Of a stretch of 64,000 nucleotides of DNA, positions 10,253 through 20,958 are shown in pieces; within the stretch, counting starts at the first letter, position 1; each line of letters opens with the position of its first letter. Under the pieces are notes generated by a model. It made no database searches. It was given only the letters and a program-made list of their open reading frames with translations, and was not told where the DNA came from. Origin of the DNA: Bolinopsis microptera (lineage: Eukaryota; Ctenophora; Tentaculata; Lobata; Bolinopsidae); the NCBI RefSeq assembly GCF_026151205.1, contig NW_026971777.1, positions 36,763-100,762 on the forward strand, in the 5' to 3' direction. Both the position numbers and the translations under genes were made by a program.

Positions 10253-13146
10253 TAATAATGTAATTTTTACACTGTGCTCTAATTTAAAGTGCCTTACAGG
10301 GCAGGAGAAACTACTAAATAGGGAGGGGGAGCGTAATAATGTAATTTCTACACTGTGTTTAAATTTAAAGTGACTTACAGGGCAGGAGTAACAACTAGAT
10401 GGGGAGGGGTAGCGTAATAATGTAATTTCTACACTGTGTTTAAATTTAAAGTAGCTTACAGGGCAGGAGTAACAACTAGATGGGGAGGGGGAGCGTAATA
10501 ATGTAATTTCTACACTGTGTTTAAATTTAAAGTAACTTACAGGGCAGAAGTAACAACTAAATGGGGAGGGGAGCGTAATAATGTAATTTCTACACTGTGT
10601 TTAAATTTAAAGTAGCTTACAGGGCAGGAGTAACAACTAAATGGGGAGGGGGAGCGTAATAATGTAATTTCTACACTGTGTTTAAATTTAAAGTGACTTA
10701 CAGGGCAGGAGTAACAACTAGATGGGGAGGGGGAGCGTAATAATGTAATTTCTACACTGTGTTTAAATTTAAAGTGACATACAGGGCAGCAGTAACAACT
10801 AGATGGGGAGGGAGAGTGTAATAATGTAATTTCTACACTGTGTTTAAATTTAAAGTAACTTACAGGGCAGTAGTAACAACTAGATGGGGAGGGGGAGCGT
10901 AATAATGTAATTTCTACACTGTGTTTTTATTTAAAGTGACTTACAGGGCAGGAGTAACAACTAAATGGGGAGGGGGAGTGTAATAATGTAATTTCTACAC
11001 TGTGTTTAAATTTAAAGTGACTAACAGGGCAGGAGTAACAACTAGATGGGGAGGGGGAGCGTAATAATGTAATTTCTACACTGTGTTTAAATTTAAAGTG
11101 ACTTACAGGGCAGAATAACAACTAGATGGGGAGGGGGAGCGTAATAATGTAATTTCTACACTGTGTTTAAATTTAAAGTGACTTACAGGGCAGGAGTAAC
11201 AACTAAATGGGAGGGGGAGCGTAATAATGTAATTTCTACACTGTGTTTAAATTTAAAGTAGCTTACAGGGCAGGAGTAACAACTAGATGGGGAGGGGGAG
11301 CGTAATAATGTAATTTCTACACTGTGTTTAAATTTAAAGTGACTTACAGGGCAGGAGTAACAACTAGATGGGGAGGGGGAGCGTAATAATGTAATTTCTA
11401 CACTGTGTTTAAATTTAAAGTGACTTACAGGGCAGCAGTAACAACTAGATGGGGAGGGGGAGCGTAATAATGTAATTTCTACACTGTGTTTAAATTTAAA
11501 GTGACTTACAGGGCAGCAGTAACAACTAGATGGGGAGGGGGAGCGTAATAATGTAATTTCTACACTGTGTTTAAATTTAAAGTGACTTACAGGGCAGGAG
11601 TAACAACTAGATGGGGAGGGGAGAGTGTAATAATGTAATTTCTACACTGTGTTTAAATTTAAAGTAACTTACAGGGCAGTAGTAACAACTAGATGGGGAG
11701 GGGGAGCGTAATAATGTAATTTCTACACTGTGTTTTAATTTAAAGTGACTTACAGGGCAGGAGTAACAACTAAATGGGGAGGGGGAGCGTAATAATGTAA
11801 TTTCTACACTGTGTTTAAATTTAAAGTGACTTACAGGGCAGGAGTAACAACTAGATGGGGAGGGGGAGCGTAATAATGTAATTTCTACACTGTGTTTAAA
11901 TTTAAAGTGACTTACAGGGCAGAAGTAACAACTAGATGGGGAGGGGGAGCGTAATAATGTAATTTCTACACTGTGTTTAAATTTAAAGTGACTTACAGGG
12001 CAGGAGTAACAACTAAATGGGAGGGGGAGCGAAATAATGTAATTTCTACACTGTGTTTAAATTTAAAGTGACTTACAGGGCAGGAGTAACAACTAGATGG
12101 GGAGGGGGAGCGTAATAATGTAATTTCTACACTGTGTTTAAATTTAAAGTGACTTACAGGGCAGGAGTAACAACTAGATGGGGAGGGGGAGCGTAATAAT
12201 GTAATTTCTACACTGTGTTTAAATTTAAAGTGACTTACAGGGCAGCAGTAACAACTAGATGGGGAGGGGGAGTGTAATAATGTAATTTCTACACTGTGTT
12301 TAAATTTAAAGTAACTTACAGGGCAGTAGTAACAACTAGATGGGGAGGGGGAGCGTAATAATGTAATTTCTACACTGTGTTTAAATTTAAAGTGACTTAC
12401 AGGGCAGGAGTAACAACTAAATGGGAGGGGAGCGTAATAATGTAATTTCTACACTGTGTTTAAATTTAAAGTTACTTACAGGGCAGGAGTAACAACTAGA
12501 TGGGGAGGGGGAGCGTAATAATGTAATTTCTACACTGTGTTTAAATTTAATGTGACTTACAGGGCAGGAGTAACAACTAAATGGGGAGGGGGAGCGTAAT
12601 AATATAATTTCTACACTGTGTTTAAACTTAAAGTGACTTACAGGGCAGGAGTAACAACTAGATGGGGAGGGGGAGTGTAATAATGTAATTTCTACACTGT
12701 GTTTAAACTTAAAGTGACTTAGTACAGGGCAGGAGTAACAACTAAATGGGGAGGGGGAGTGTAATAATGTAATTTCTATACTGTGTTTAAACTTAAAGTG
12801 ACTTAGGTACAGGGCAGGAGTAACAACTAAATGGGGAGGGGTAGCGTAATAATGTAATTTCTACACTGTGTTTAAACTTAAAGTGACTTAGGTACAGGGC
12901 AGGAGTAACAACTAGATGGGGAGGGGGAGTGTAATAATGTAATTTCTACACTGTGTTTAAACTTAAAGTGACTTAGGTACAGGGCAGGAGTAACAACTAA
13001 ATGGGGAGGGGGAGTGTAATAATGTAATTTCTACACTGTGTTTAAATTTAAAGTGACTAACAGGGCAGGAGTAACAACTAGATGGGGAGGGGGAGCGTAA
13101 TAATGTAATTTCTACACTGTGTTTAAATTTAAAGTGACTTACAGGG
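10251..13146. repeat. 81-bp satellite array, block 2
   Basis: About 36 monomers. The first is the most diverged, as expected at an array edge. From about 12,715 to 13,010 a subtype appears with TTTAAACTTAAAG in place of the palindrome and ACTTAGGTACAGGG in the core (4 bp longer); the subtype recurs in later blocks. The block ends at CTTACAGGG, the target of the LTR element. Confidence 0.96.
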
Positions 13147-13281
13147 TGTTATGAATCGTTGTGACAAGGTAAACGCAAGACTAAAAGCTAAAAGCTAAAC
13201 CAAAACCAAAACCAAAACCCAGGTAGTCATCCTGAATAGTATATCGGTTAATAATACAATAAATTACTAGGATATATAACA
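13147..13281 (-). repeat. 3' LTR
   Basis: 135 bp, TGTTAT...ATAACA, containing AAAGCTAAAAGCTAAA and three CCAAAA units. Identical by eye to the 5' LTR. Very short for an LTR, though short LTRs are common in Mag-like elements. Confidence 0.95.
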
Positions 13282-13651
13282 TCCCGTTCAACTAAAAAGT
13301 GTTAAAAACAATATAGATTTAATAATTTAACTGAATTCGTAAAAAAATGTGATATAAATCAATCGTACAAAATTTAAAATGTTTGAAAACGTGGTCAAAA
13401 TGAAATCTACAAAAAGTGTGAAGTGAACTCACGTGAAAATGTTGAAACGTGTTGCGCTCGCTACACGATTTAAAACTTAGCGCATTCCGTTTAAAACAAA
13501 AAATAACGTGTTATTCTTCAAAACTTAGACGTGACAGGGAATCTTTAATGATTTTACGTTTGATCTGGATAATTTAACTGGATTAATGTGTGGTTAGATT
13601 TACACATTCAAAATAAAACAACTGTCATAAAATGTGTTAATGAAACGTGTT
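13282..13651 (-). other. 3' untranslated part of the LTR retrotransposon
   Basis: 370 bp between the original end of pol and the 3' LTR, AT-rich and noncoding. Just before the LTR the minus strand reads GTTGAACGGGA, a weak candidate polypurine tract. Confidence 0.6.
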
Positions 13652-13832
13652 TTATGTTCCTCCCAGTTTGCGGTAACTTAGCCTGTCTGGTGGTTTACTA
13701 TCACGTGCAAAGTTTGCTGGCAGAAGCAAATTAGGTTGTTGCAATTCATGCTCTCTAACAATATTAGGTTTTATAGTGCTACGGTTAATTTCTATGGCAA
13801 GCTCACGTGGTTTAAGTGCAGGTTGTGCAGTG
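13652..13832 (-). pseudogene. Displaced 3' end of the retrotransposon pol gene
   Basis: On the minus strand this stretch is open in the frame that continues the pol ORF across the hAT insertion site, through about 60 codons to a TAA at 13,652-13,654. Its end (PPDRLSYRKLGG) resembles the C-terminus usual in such polyproteins. It shares the 8-bp duplication with the main ORF, so it is the severed tail of pol and not a separate gene. Confidence 0.8.
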
Positions 13833-14656
13833 TAGAGGCGTGAGCTAGCCGGCTAAGCCGGCTTAGCCAGCCGATTGAAATTGCCGGCTTAGCCAGCCGA
13901 TTGCCATCGGCTAGCCGATCGGCTAACACATTTTCAGCAGTTATCACTTATCTCTACTTCAGGCCGGGAATCTAGACGGCATGTAACAAATTATACCATG
14001 ATCGACTTTAGAGATAAATTTCAGAACCGTCAGACGGATCGTCTTCAAGACGAAATTAAAGTATATAAGGCCTTGCAGTGCCCTAAAAACTTTCTGTCCA
14101 AGATGGACACTCTTAGATTTTGGAAATGTCGTAGTGATACATTGCCCCTTCTTTCAAAATTAGCATGCGCTATATTTTCGGTTCCTGCATCCGCTGCTGA
14201 TGTGGAAAGTTAACATGGTCAGCAGCAGGGCTGACTGTAAACAAGAGGATATCAAAGATCTCATCAGACAATTCAAAAGCCATTATGCTCATTAATCGTA
14301 ACAGAGATCTTTTGTTAAGTTTTATAAGTAAATTAGAGATTGACTCTGACCAGTGAGAATTTCCTAACTTATTATTGACTAACTTATTATTATTGAAGTT
14401 GTGAAATTGTATCACTTGTTACCTTCCATTTCAAGTTTTGCCCTTAAAATCGACATAAAGTATAAAGAAACATAAAGTATAAGCCAATCAATTTTAATAC
14501 AAAATAGTAATATTAGCAAAATAAAAATTTTTGGTACAATATCTGATATTAGGATCTGGTAATCCCATTCCCAGTTTTAGCCGGCTTAGCCGGCTAGCCA
14601 GCCGATTTTTTCTCTTAGCCAGCCGATTGCCGTCGGCTAGCCGGCTCACGGCTCTA
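13833..14656 (+). mobile_element. Nonautonomous hAT transposon inside the LTR element
   Basis: 824 bp flanked by the 8-bp duplication GTGCAGTG (13,825-13,832 and 14,657-14,664). Ends are inverted: TAGAGGCGTGAGC on the left, and TAGAGCCGTGAGC reading inward from the right. Subterminal regions hold many copies of GCCGGCTTAGCCAGCCGATT in both orientations, typical of hAT transposase binding zones. Inside is a broken C-terminal piece of a hAT transposase. An 8-bp duplication, TAG-starting ends and this domain are all hAT hallmarks. Confidence 0.93.
13998..14356 (+). pseudogene. hAT transposase C-terminal (dimerisation) remnant
   Basis: The first frame (13,998-14,213) contains LRFWKCRSDTLPLLSKLA followed by FSVPASAADVES, which is the hAT C-terminal dimerisation motif (W..., P.L...LA...L.IPA.SA..E). 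After a frame change near 14,214 another frame reads GLTVNKRISKISSDN to a stop at 14,354-14,356, matching the next conserved part of the same domain. The N-terminal DNA-binding and catalytic regions are absent, so it cannot be active and the element needs transposase in trans. Confidence 0.85.
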
Positions 14657-17600
14657 GTGCAGTGATTATAGGTTCAACGGCTGCCTTATGGTCAGGCTCG
14701 GCGGGTAGATTTGGATTATTACCAACTATAATCGAAGTTTCCGGCTCTGTACTCTCAGGTAAGCTAGCTGTCTTCTCGAAATCACCATCAATAGCTGTAG
14801 AAGTCTGCTCATCTCTTATCTCCAGCTCAACTCTCGGTGTATCCGGATCTGTTTGTTGCAACGGTTCTGACACAACAGATCTCTTGATCACCTGGTCCAA
14901 ATGCTTGCGGTAGACTCCATCAGGTGTCTTGATCAGTAGCACTTTGGTACCTTCCTTACCCTCGATAACACCGTTTCTCCAGCACTTCTTGTTCTCATCA
15001 AAGAACGATATAGTGTCATCAATCTTCAGATCACGAAGTCTCGATTCAGCAATCGTGTTCTGATCGTTTAAAGCAACTTTGGCAAACTTACTACTCGAAC
15101 TCGGGTGTAGAAAACTCAAGGCGTTTCTCGTCCGTCGTTTCATCATCGCAACTGCAGGCTCTACTCCGGTAGTGGTGTGTGGTGTGTTGCGGTAGTTTAG
15201 CAGCCAATCAGCCAGGTTACACATAACGTCAGGGTTTTTCAAGATCATTCGTTTCATAGCTCTTTTAAACAGTCCGACTGCAACTTCTGCTTGTCCATTA
15301 CTTGCAGGTGAGTAAGCAGGAATAAGCACGTGTCGAATCTGGTTATTATTCGTGAATACTTTAAACTCTTCTGAAGTTAAACTCGATCCATTGTCTGATA
15401 CTAGTATCTTGGGTAGTCCCCAACGGCTAAAGATGTCTCGTAACTCTTGAATCACTCTCTTACTTGTAATGTTCGTCATTCTAACAACTTCTAACCATTT
15501 TGAATACGAACAGATAACTATCAGCCACATAGATCCAAGAAAGGGTCCACAGAAATCTAGATGAATCCGCTCCCAAGCCTCCATAGTTTTAGCCCATGGG
15601 TGTGGTGTAGATCTAGCGGGTTTCTTCTGGTTTAGTTGACATGGTTCACATAGTTTAACCATTTTCTCGATCTCAGTATCCATGTTTGGCCAATAAACAT
15701 AGCCTCTCGCTAGTGCTTTGGTCTGTGAAATGCCCATGTGTGTTGCATGAAGCATTGAAAGCACGCTCTTTCTCATACTCTCTGGAATAACAACTCGAGA
15801 TCCCCAGACAATACAGTTCTGGTCTACTGACAACTCGTTTCGACGTGTGTAAAACGGTTTCAGCTCGACATCAACAGGGGGTTTCTCGTTCCAGCCGTCT
15901 TTAACAAACTGTAACACTCGACCAAGTGTTTTGTCTCTTCTTGTGTGACTAGCTATTAACTCAGCGTCAATCAAAGGTTTGTCATCACCGAAGTAGTGCA
16001 CGCTGAAAACAGTATCTAGAGGTTTCATTTCAAACTCCTCTGTTAACTCGTCATCAAACTCTCTCGTCTCTGCCGATGTGTCTAAAGGCAGTGGAAAACG
16101 GGAACATAGATCAGCATTACAATGTTTACCAGTGGGTCGAAACTGGATCTTGTAAGTGTAACCGCTAAGGAACAATGACCATCGTTGTAAACGACCTGCC
16201 ACCATGCTAGGAATTCCACGACTAGGGTGAAAGATAGATTCCAGCGGCTTGTGGTCTGTAACTAGGGTAAACGGTCGTCCAAAAAGATAACGGTGCAGTC
16301 TCTTAGTCGCCCAAACTATTGCCAATGCTTCTTTTTCTATCATGGAATAGTTTCTCTCAGATTTCGTCAGAGTTCGAGATATATACTCGATCGGTCGCTC
16401 TGTCCCATTTTCATCAATATGTGACATAACAGCTCCTAAACCAACGGATGAAGCGTCCGTGTCAAGCTTTAACTCCAGCTCAGGGTTGTAGACTGTTAGA
16501 ACCAAGTCAGACGATAACAGTGCTTTTAACTCATCAAAAGCTTTCTTTTCTCTATCTCCAAAGTGGAAAATACTGTCAGCGGGTCTTAAACGGTTAAGTG
16601 GTTCAACAACTGTTGACATGTTGGGAATAAAACGTGAATAGTACTGTGCACCACCAAGAAATGATATCATCTCCGCTCTAGTAGTAGGATACGGTGCTCT
16701 CACTATGGTTTCAACTTTCGAACTCAGCGGTCTTATCCCGTCAGCAGATATTTCATGGCCTAGAAATGTCACCTTAGGCTCCATGAAAACACACTTGTCT
16801 AGCCGGCATTTGTAGCCTTCATTCTCTAGTGCTGTAATCACCGTTCTCACGTTCTTCATGTGACTCTCATCATCAGGTCCTGTTATTAGGATGTCGTCAA
16901 CACGCCATGCTGTGTTCTCCGTCTTTCTCAAGGTATCATCCATCTTGCGTTCAAATATCGGTCCGGCAGATGAAATACCGAATGGTAGAGAAGTAGGACT
17001 GAACAATCCTTTGTGTGTGTTCAAAGTCACAATCTTTTGGTCACATTCTCTCAACTTCAAACTATTATAAGCGGCTCTGATATCCAGCTTAGTAAACAGT
17101 TTACCTCCGACAATCTTACTCAAGCAATCTTCTATCGTAGGAAGTGGGTAAATAGCTGTGTCGAGATTAGGATTTACAGTAGTCTTGTAGTCACCACATA
17201 TGCGAATCGTACCATCCGCTTTCATGACAGGAACTATGGGTGAAGCCCAGTCTGAGTGCTCTGTTGGAATCAGCTGTCCATTCTTCACTAACTCGTCTAT
17301 GGCTTTCCCAACCTTGTCTACGATGGCAAATGGGACCTGCCTTGCCTTGCAAAACTTTGCTCTCGCATCAGGCTTAAATTGTAGACAAGCTTCGAATCCT
17401 TTAACAGTTCCAACACCAGGATCGAACACAGGACTGCGGAGTATCTCACTAACAAATTCATCTCTCTGAAGCTTGGAGACAGCGTAAGATTGCTCAACAT
17501 CAACAAGTCCTATCATATGATCCAACCAGTCTTTACCAAACATCTGGATGATCCACTCTCGACCTAGGAGTGTGGGAAACCGACAATCGACAACATATAG

Positions 17601-18824
17601 TGGTAAAATCCATTTCTTACCTCTAAATTCAACGTTTACAAGGGCCTTGCAGTCAATGCTTTCACAATTAAAATTAGCTACTCGCAATTTCTGGGAACAT
17701 GGAACAATCTGGCAATCAGTTAGTCCTAGTCTAGCAAAATCAGACTTACTTATACAGCTTAAAGATGAACCAGTATCTAACTCCATTTTCAAAATCTTAT
17801 CATTAATCTTAACTTTAAGAAATGGTTTCTGATTACAATCAATACAACTGGATAAATTACTAACAACTGATGCAGGAAGAGTACCATCGGGAACAGGAAT
17901 CTGTACTGGAATCTGGACAGGATCAGCCGTCTCCACGCAGTACAACGTGTTCTCCAACTCTTGATGTGTGTACCCATAATCAGCAGCGCAAGCGTTGCCA
18001 TCATCATGATCACCAATCCCTTCAACACAATGGGATTGCTTCTTAGCTGAACGACAGTTCTTCGCGATATGTCCGGGTTTGCGACAGTTTCTGCAACGAA
18101 CTTTGCAGTTTTTCGCAACGTGACCACGAACAGTACAACGTGAACAAACAATGCTAAGGTCGGCCTTTTGATGGAACTTAGAGTTTTGAGGTTTCTGAAA
18201 CTTCCCGGGTTTTTGAACATAGTGTGTTGTGACTAACATTGAACTTTGCAGAGCATTCTCCTTCGTCTGAGCTTTATCAAACAGGCTGGCAGACGTGTCG
18301 TTGGTAGCAGATTCTGATATGAGTTCAGCACGTATCCTATCAGAGGATAGTCCAGCCACAAAACGTGTACGCACCATTAAATCAAACAAATCACCGAACT
18401 GACAAACATTAGCAGCTTCCTTCAATCGTGACATAAAAGTACATAAGGATTCACCAGCAATCTGATTTAAAGTCATAAACTTCTGCTGTTGAGCTACAAT
18501 GTTCGTTTTGGGTGATAACCGATCAACAAGAGTTTTTCTCAGGGTAGCGTAGTCAGTGTCTTTAATTTCAGCTGGAAATGTAAATGCACGCAACTTCTTC
18601 AACGCGTCAGGCCCCAGATTGACTGTTAACAGTGTTCTCATGAGTTCTGCTTTTTTAGCAGTTTTCTCGTTTGCGTCATCTGGTAACTTATCTGCGTGTG
18701 CAAAAATGAACACAGAAGCGGCGTTTTCAAAGATTTCCAGCCACTCTCTGACACAATCAGTTTCCTTGGATAAGCGTAAGTTCGAAACCAGACTCGTCGC
18801 CATTGTTATGAATCGTTGTGACAA
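14646..18824 (-). CDS. Gag-Pol polyprotein of Gypsy/Mag-like retrotransposon
   Basis: One 1,392-aa frame with no gag/pol shift. A capsid-like region (about 15-200) is followed by two CCHC knuckles (227-240 and 244-257), an aspartic protease with DTGSS (350-354), RT (about 490-670), RNase H (about 780-860; LDTDAS, EKEALA, TDHKPL), and an integrase. The integrase has a zinc finger (HATHMG...CEPCQ, about 1,026-1,063) and a DDE core (D1090, D1144, E1180). Two in-frame starts exist: one inside the LTR and one eight codons later at 18,803, the first base after the LTR; the second is more likely. Odd points: the RT catalytic box reads RVDD where a Tyr is expected (residue 641), and the last three residues and the stop come from the inserted hAT end, so about 60 native residues are cut off. 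Probably inactive for reverse transcription. Confidence 0.93.
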   Translation of the reverse strand: MSQRFITMATSLVSNLRLSKETDCVREWLEIFENAASVFIFAHADKLPDDANEKTAKKAELMRTLLTVNLGPDALKKLRAFTFPAEIKDTDYATLRKTLVDRLSPKTNIVAQQQKFMTLNQIAGESLCTFMSRLKEAANVCQFGDLFDLMVRTRFVAGLSSDRIRAELISESATNDTSASLFDKAQTKENALQSSMLVTTHYVQKPGKFQKPQNSKFHQKADLSIVCSRCTVRGHVAKNCKVRCRNCRKPGHIAKNCRSAKKQSHCVEGIGDHDDGNACAADYGYTHQELENTLYCVETADPVQIPVQIPVPDGTLPASVVSNLSSCIDCNQKPFLKVKINDKILKMELDTGSSLSCISKSDFARLGLTDCQIVPCSQKLRVANFNCESIDCKALVNVEFRGKKWILPLYVVDCRFPTLLGREWIIQMFGKDWLDHMIGLVDVEQSYAVSKLQRDEFVSEILRSPVFDPGVGTVKGFEACLQFKPDARAKFCKARQVPFAIVDKVGKAIDELVKNGQLIPTEHSDWASPIVPVMKADGTIRICGDYKTTVNPNLDTAIYPLPTIEDCLSKIVGGKLFTKLDIRAAYNSLKLRECDQKIVTLNTHKGLFSPTSLPFGISSAGPIFERKMDDTLRKTENTAWRVDDILITGPDDESHMKNVRTVITALENEGYKCRLDKCVFMEPKVTFLGHEISADGIRPLSSKVETIVRAPYPTTRAEMISFLGGAQYYSRFIPNMSTVVEPLNRLRPADSIFHFGDREKKAFDELKALLSSDLVLTVYNPELELKLDTDASSVGLGAVMSHIDENGTERPIEYISRTLTKSERNYSMIEKEALAIVWATKRLHRYLFGRPFTLVTDHKPLESIFHPSRGIPSMVAGRLQRWSLFLSGYTYKIQFRPTGKHCNADLCSRFPLPLDTSAETREFDDELTEEFEMKPLDTVFSVHYFGDDKPLIDAELIASHTRRDKTLGRVLQFVKDGWNEKPPVDVELKPFYTRRNELSVDQNCIVWGSRVVIPESMRKSVLSMLHATHMGISQTKALARGYVYWPNMDTEIEKMVKLCEPCQLNQKKPARSTPHPWAKTMEAWERIHLDFCGPFLGSMWLIVICSYSKWLEVVRMTNITSKRVIQELRDIFSRWGLPKILVSDNGSSLTSEEFKVFTNNNQIRHVLIPAYSPASNGQAEVAVGLFKRAMKRMILKNPDVMCNLADWLLNYRNTPHTTTGVEPAVAMMKRRTRNALSFLHPSSSSKFAKVALNDQNTIAESRLRDLKIDDTISFFDENKKCWRNGVIEGKEGTKVLLIKTPDGVYRKHLDQVIKRSVVSEPLQQTDPDTPRVELEIRDEQTSTAIDGDFEKTASLPESTEPETSIIVGNNPNLPAEPDHKAAVEPIITALEP
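18781..18802 (-). promoter_or_regulatory. Primer binding site overlapping the start codon
   Basis: Reading the minus strand, the LTR ends in ATAACA and the next bases are ATGGCGACGAG. TGGCGACGAG complements the 3' end expected for a tRNA-Ser(GCT), and the downstream TTTCGAA lies at about the position of the T-loop. The TGG of the primer site is therefore the last two bases of ATG plus the next base. The tRNA assignment comes from memory of animal serine tRNAs and needs checking in this genome. Confidence 0.7.
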
Positions 18825-18938
18825 GGTAAACGCAAGACTAAAAGCTAAAAGCTAAACCAAAACCAAAACCAAAACCCAGGTAGTCATCCTGAATAGTATA
18901 TCGGTTAATAATACAATAAATTACTAGGATATATAACA
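18804..18938 (-). repeat. 5' LTR
   Basis: 135-bp copy at the upstream end of the minus-strand element, identical by eye to 13,147-13,281. On the minus strand it opens with TGTTATATATCC (TATA-like) and includes GGTTTT units. Confidence 0.95.
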
Positions 18939-20958
18939 CAGGGCAGGAGTAACAACTAAATGGGAGGGGGAGCGTAATAATGTAATTTCTACACTGTGTT
19001 TAAATTTAAAGTAGCTTACAGGGCAGGAGTAACAACTAGATGGGGAGGGGGAGCGTAATAATGTAATTTCTACACTGTGTTTAAATTTAAAGTGACTTAC
19101 AGGGCAGGAATAACAACTAGATGGGGAGGGGGAGCGTAATAATGTAATTTCTACACTGTGTTTAAATTTAAAGTGACTTACAGGGCAGCAGTAACAACTA
19201 GATGGGGAGGGGGAGTGTAATAATGTAATTTCTATACTGTGTTTAAACTTAAAGTGACTTAGGTACAGGGCAGGAGTAACAACTAAATGGGGAGGGGTAG
19301 CGTAATAATGTAATTTCTACACTGTGTTTAAACTTAAAGTGACTTAGGTACAGGGCAGGAGTAACAACTAGATGGGGAGGGGGAGTGTAATAATGTAATT
19401 TCTACACTGTGTTTAAACTTAAAGTGACTTAGGTACAGGGCAGGAGTAACAACTAAATGGGGAGGGGGAGTGTAATAATGTAATTTCTATACTGTGTTTA
19501 AACTTAAAGTGACTTAGGTACAGGGCAGAAGTAACAACTAAATGGGGAGGGGGAGTGTAATAATGTAATTTCTACACTGTGTTTAAATTTAAAGTGACTA
19601 ACAGGGCAGGAGTAACAACTAGATGGGGAGGGGGAGCGTAATAATGTAATTTCTACACTGTGTTTAAATTTAAAGTGACTTACAGGGCAGAAATAACAAC
19701 TAGATGGGGAGGGGGAGCGTAATAATGTAATTTCTACACTGTGTTTAAATTTAAAGTGACTTACAGGTCAGCAGTAACAACTAGATGGGGAGGGGAAGTG
19801 TAATAATGTAATTTTTACACTGTGTTTAAATTTAAAGTAACTTACAGGGCAGTAGTAACAACTAGATGGGGAGGGGGAGCGTAATAATGTAATTTCTACA
19901 CTGTGTTTTTATTTAAAGTGACTTACAGGGCAGCAGTAACAACTAGATGGGGAGGGGAGTGTAATAATGTAATTTCTACACTGTGTTTAAATTTAAAGTG
20001 ACTTACAGGGCAGGAGTAACAACTAAATGGGAGGGGAGCGTAATAATGTAATTTCTACACTGTGTTTAAATTTAAAGTAGCTTACAGGGCAGGAGTAACA
20101 ACTAGATGGGTAGGGGGAGCGTAATAATGTAATTTCTACACTGTGTTTAAATTTAAAGTGACTTACAGGGCAGGAATAACAACTAGATGGGGAGGGGGAA
20201 CGTAATAATGTAATTTCTACACTGTGTTTAAATTTAAAGTGACTTACAGGGCAGCAGTAACAACTAGATGGGGAGGGGGAGTGTAATAATGTAATTTCTA
20301 CACTGTGTTTAAATTTAAAGTAACTTACAGGGCAGTAGTAACAACTAGATGGGGAGGGGGAGCGTAATAATGTAATTTCTACACTGTGTTTTTATTTAAA
20401 GTGACTTACAGGGCAGGAGTAACAACTAGATGGGAGGGAAGTGTCATAATGTAATTTCTACACTGTGTTTAAATTTAAAGTTACTTACAGGGCAGGAGTA
20501 ACAACTAGATGGGAGGGGGAGTGTAATAATGTAATTTCTACACAGTGTTTAAACTTAAAGTGACTTAGGTACAGGGCAGGAGTAACAACTAAATGGGGAG
20601 GGGTAGCGTAATAATGTAATTTCTACACTGTGTTTAAACTTAAAGTGACTTAGGTACAGGGCAGGAGTAACAACTAAATGGGGAGGGGTAGCGTAATAAT
20701 GTAATTTCTACACTGTGTTTAAACTTAAAGTGACTTAGGTACAGGGCAGGAGTAACAACTAGATGGGGAGGGGGAGTGTAATAATGTAATTTCTACACTG
20801 TGTTTAAATTTAAAGTAACTTACAGGGCAGTAGTAACAACTAGATGGGGAGGGGGAGCGTAATAATGTAATTTCTACACTGTGTTTTTATTTAAAGTGAC
20901 TTACAGGGCAGGAGTAACAACTACATGGGAGGGAAGTGTCATAATGTAATTTCTACAC
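18939..20958. repeat. 81-bp satellite array, block 3
   Basis: About 25 monomers continuing the array after the LTR element. The ACTTAGGTACAGGG subtype appears at about 19,210-19,530 and 20,530-20,760 among standard monomers, so subtypes come in runs. The block ends within TTTCTACAC, where the poly(T) of the LINE begins. Confidence 0.96.

Larger units (their letters stand above)
13147..18938 (-). mobile_element. Ty3/Gypsy-type LTR retrotransposon (Mag-like)
   Basis: A complete 5.8-kb element on the minus strand. Two 135-bp LTRs (13,147-13,281 and 18,804-18,938) are identical by eye and begin TGTTAT and end ATAACA. A 5-bp target duplication, CAGGG, lies at 13,142-13,146 and 18,939-18,943, so the insertion split one satellite monomer. 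The single gag-pol ORF starts directly at the inner end of the 5' LTR. A hAT element inserted near its 3' end removes the last residues of the ORF. Identical LTRs mean a very recent insertion. The Mag-like assignment rests on the domain order, the serine-tRNA-like primer site and integrase style; it is an inference without a tree. Confidence 0.95.
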
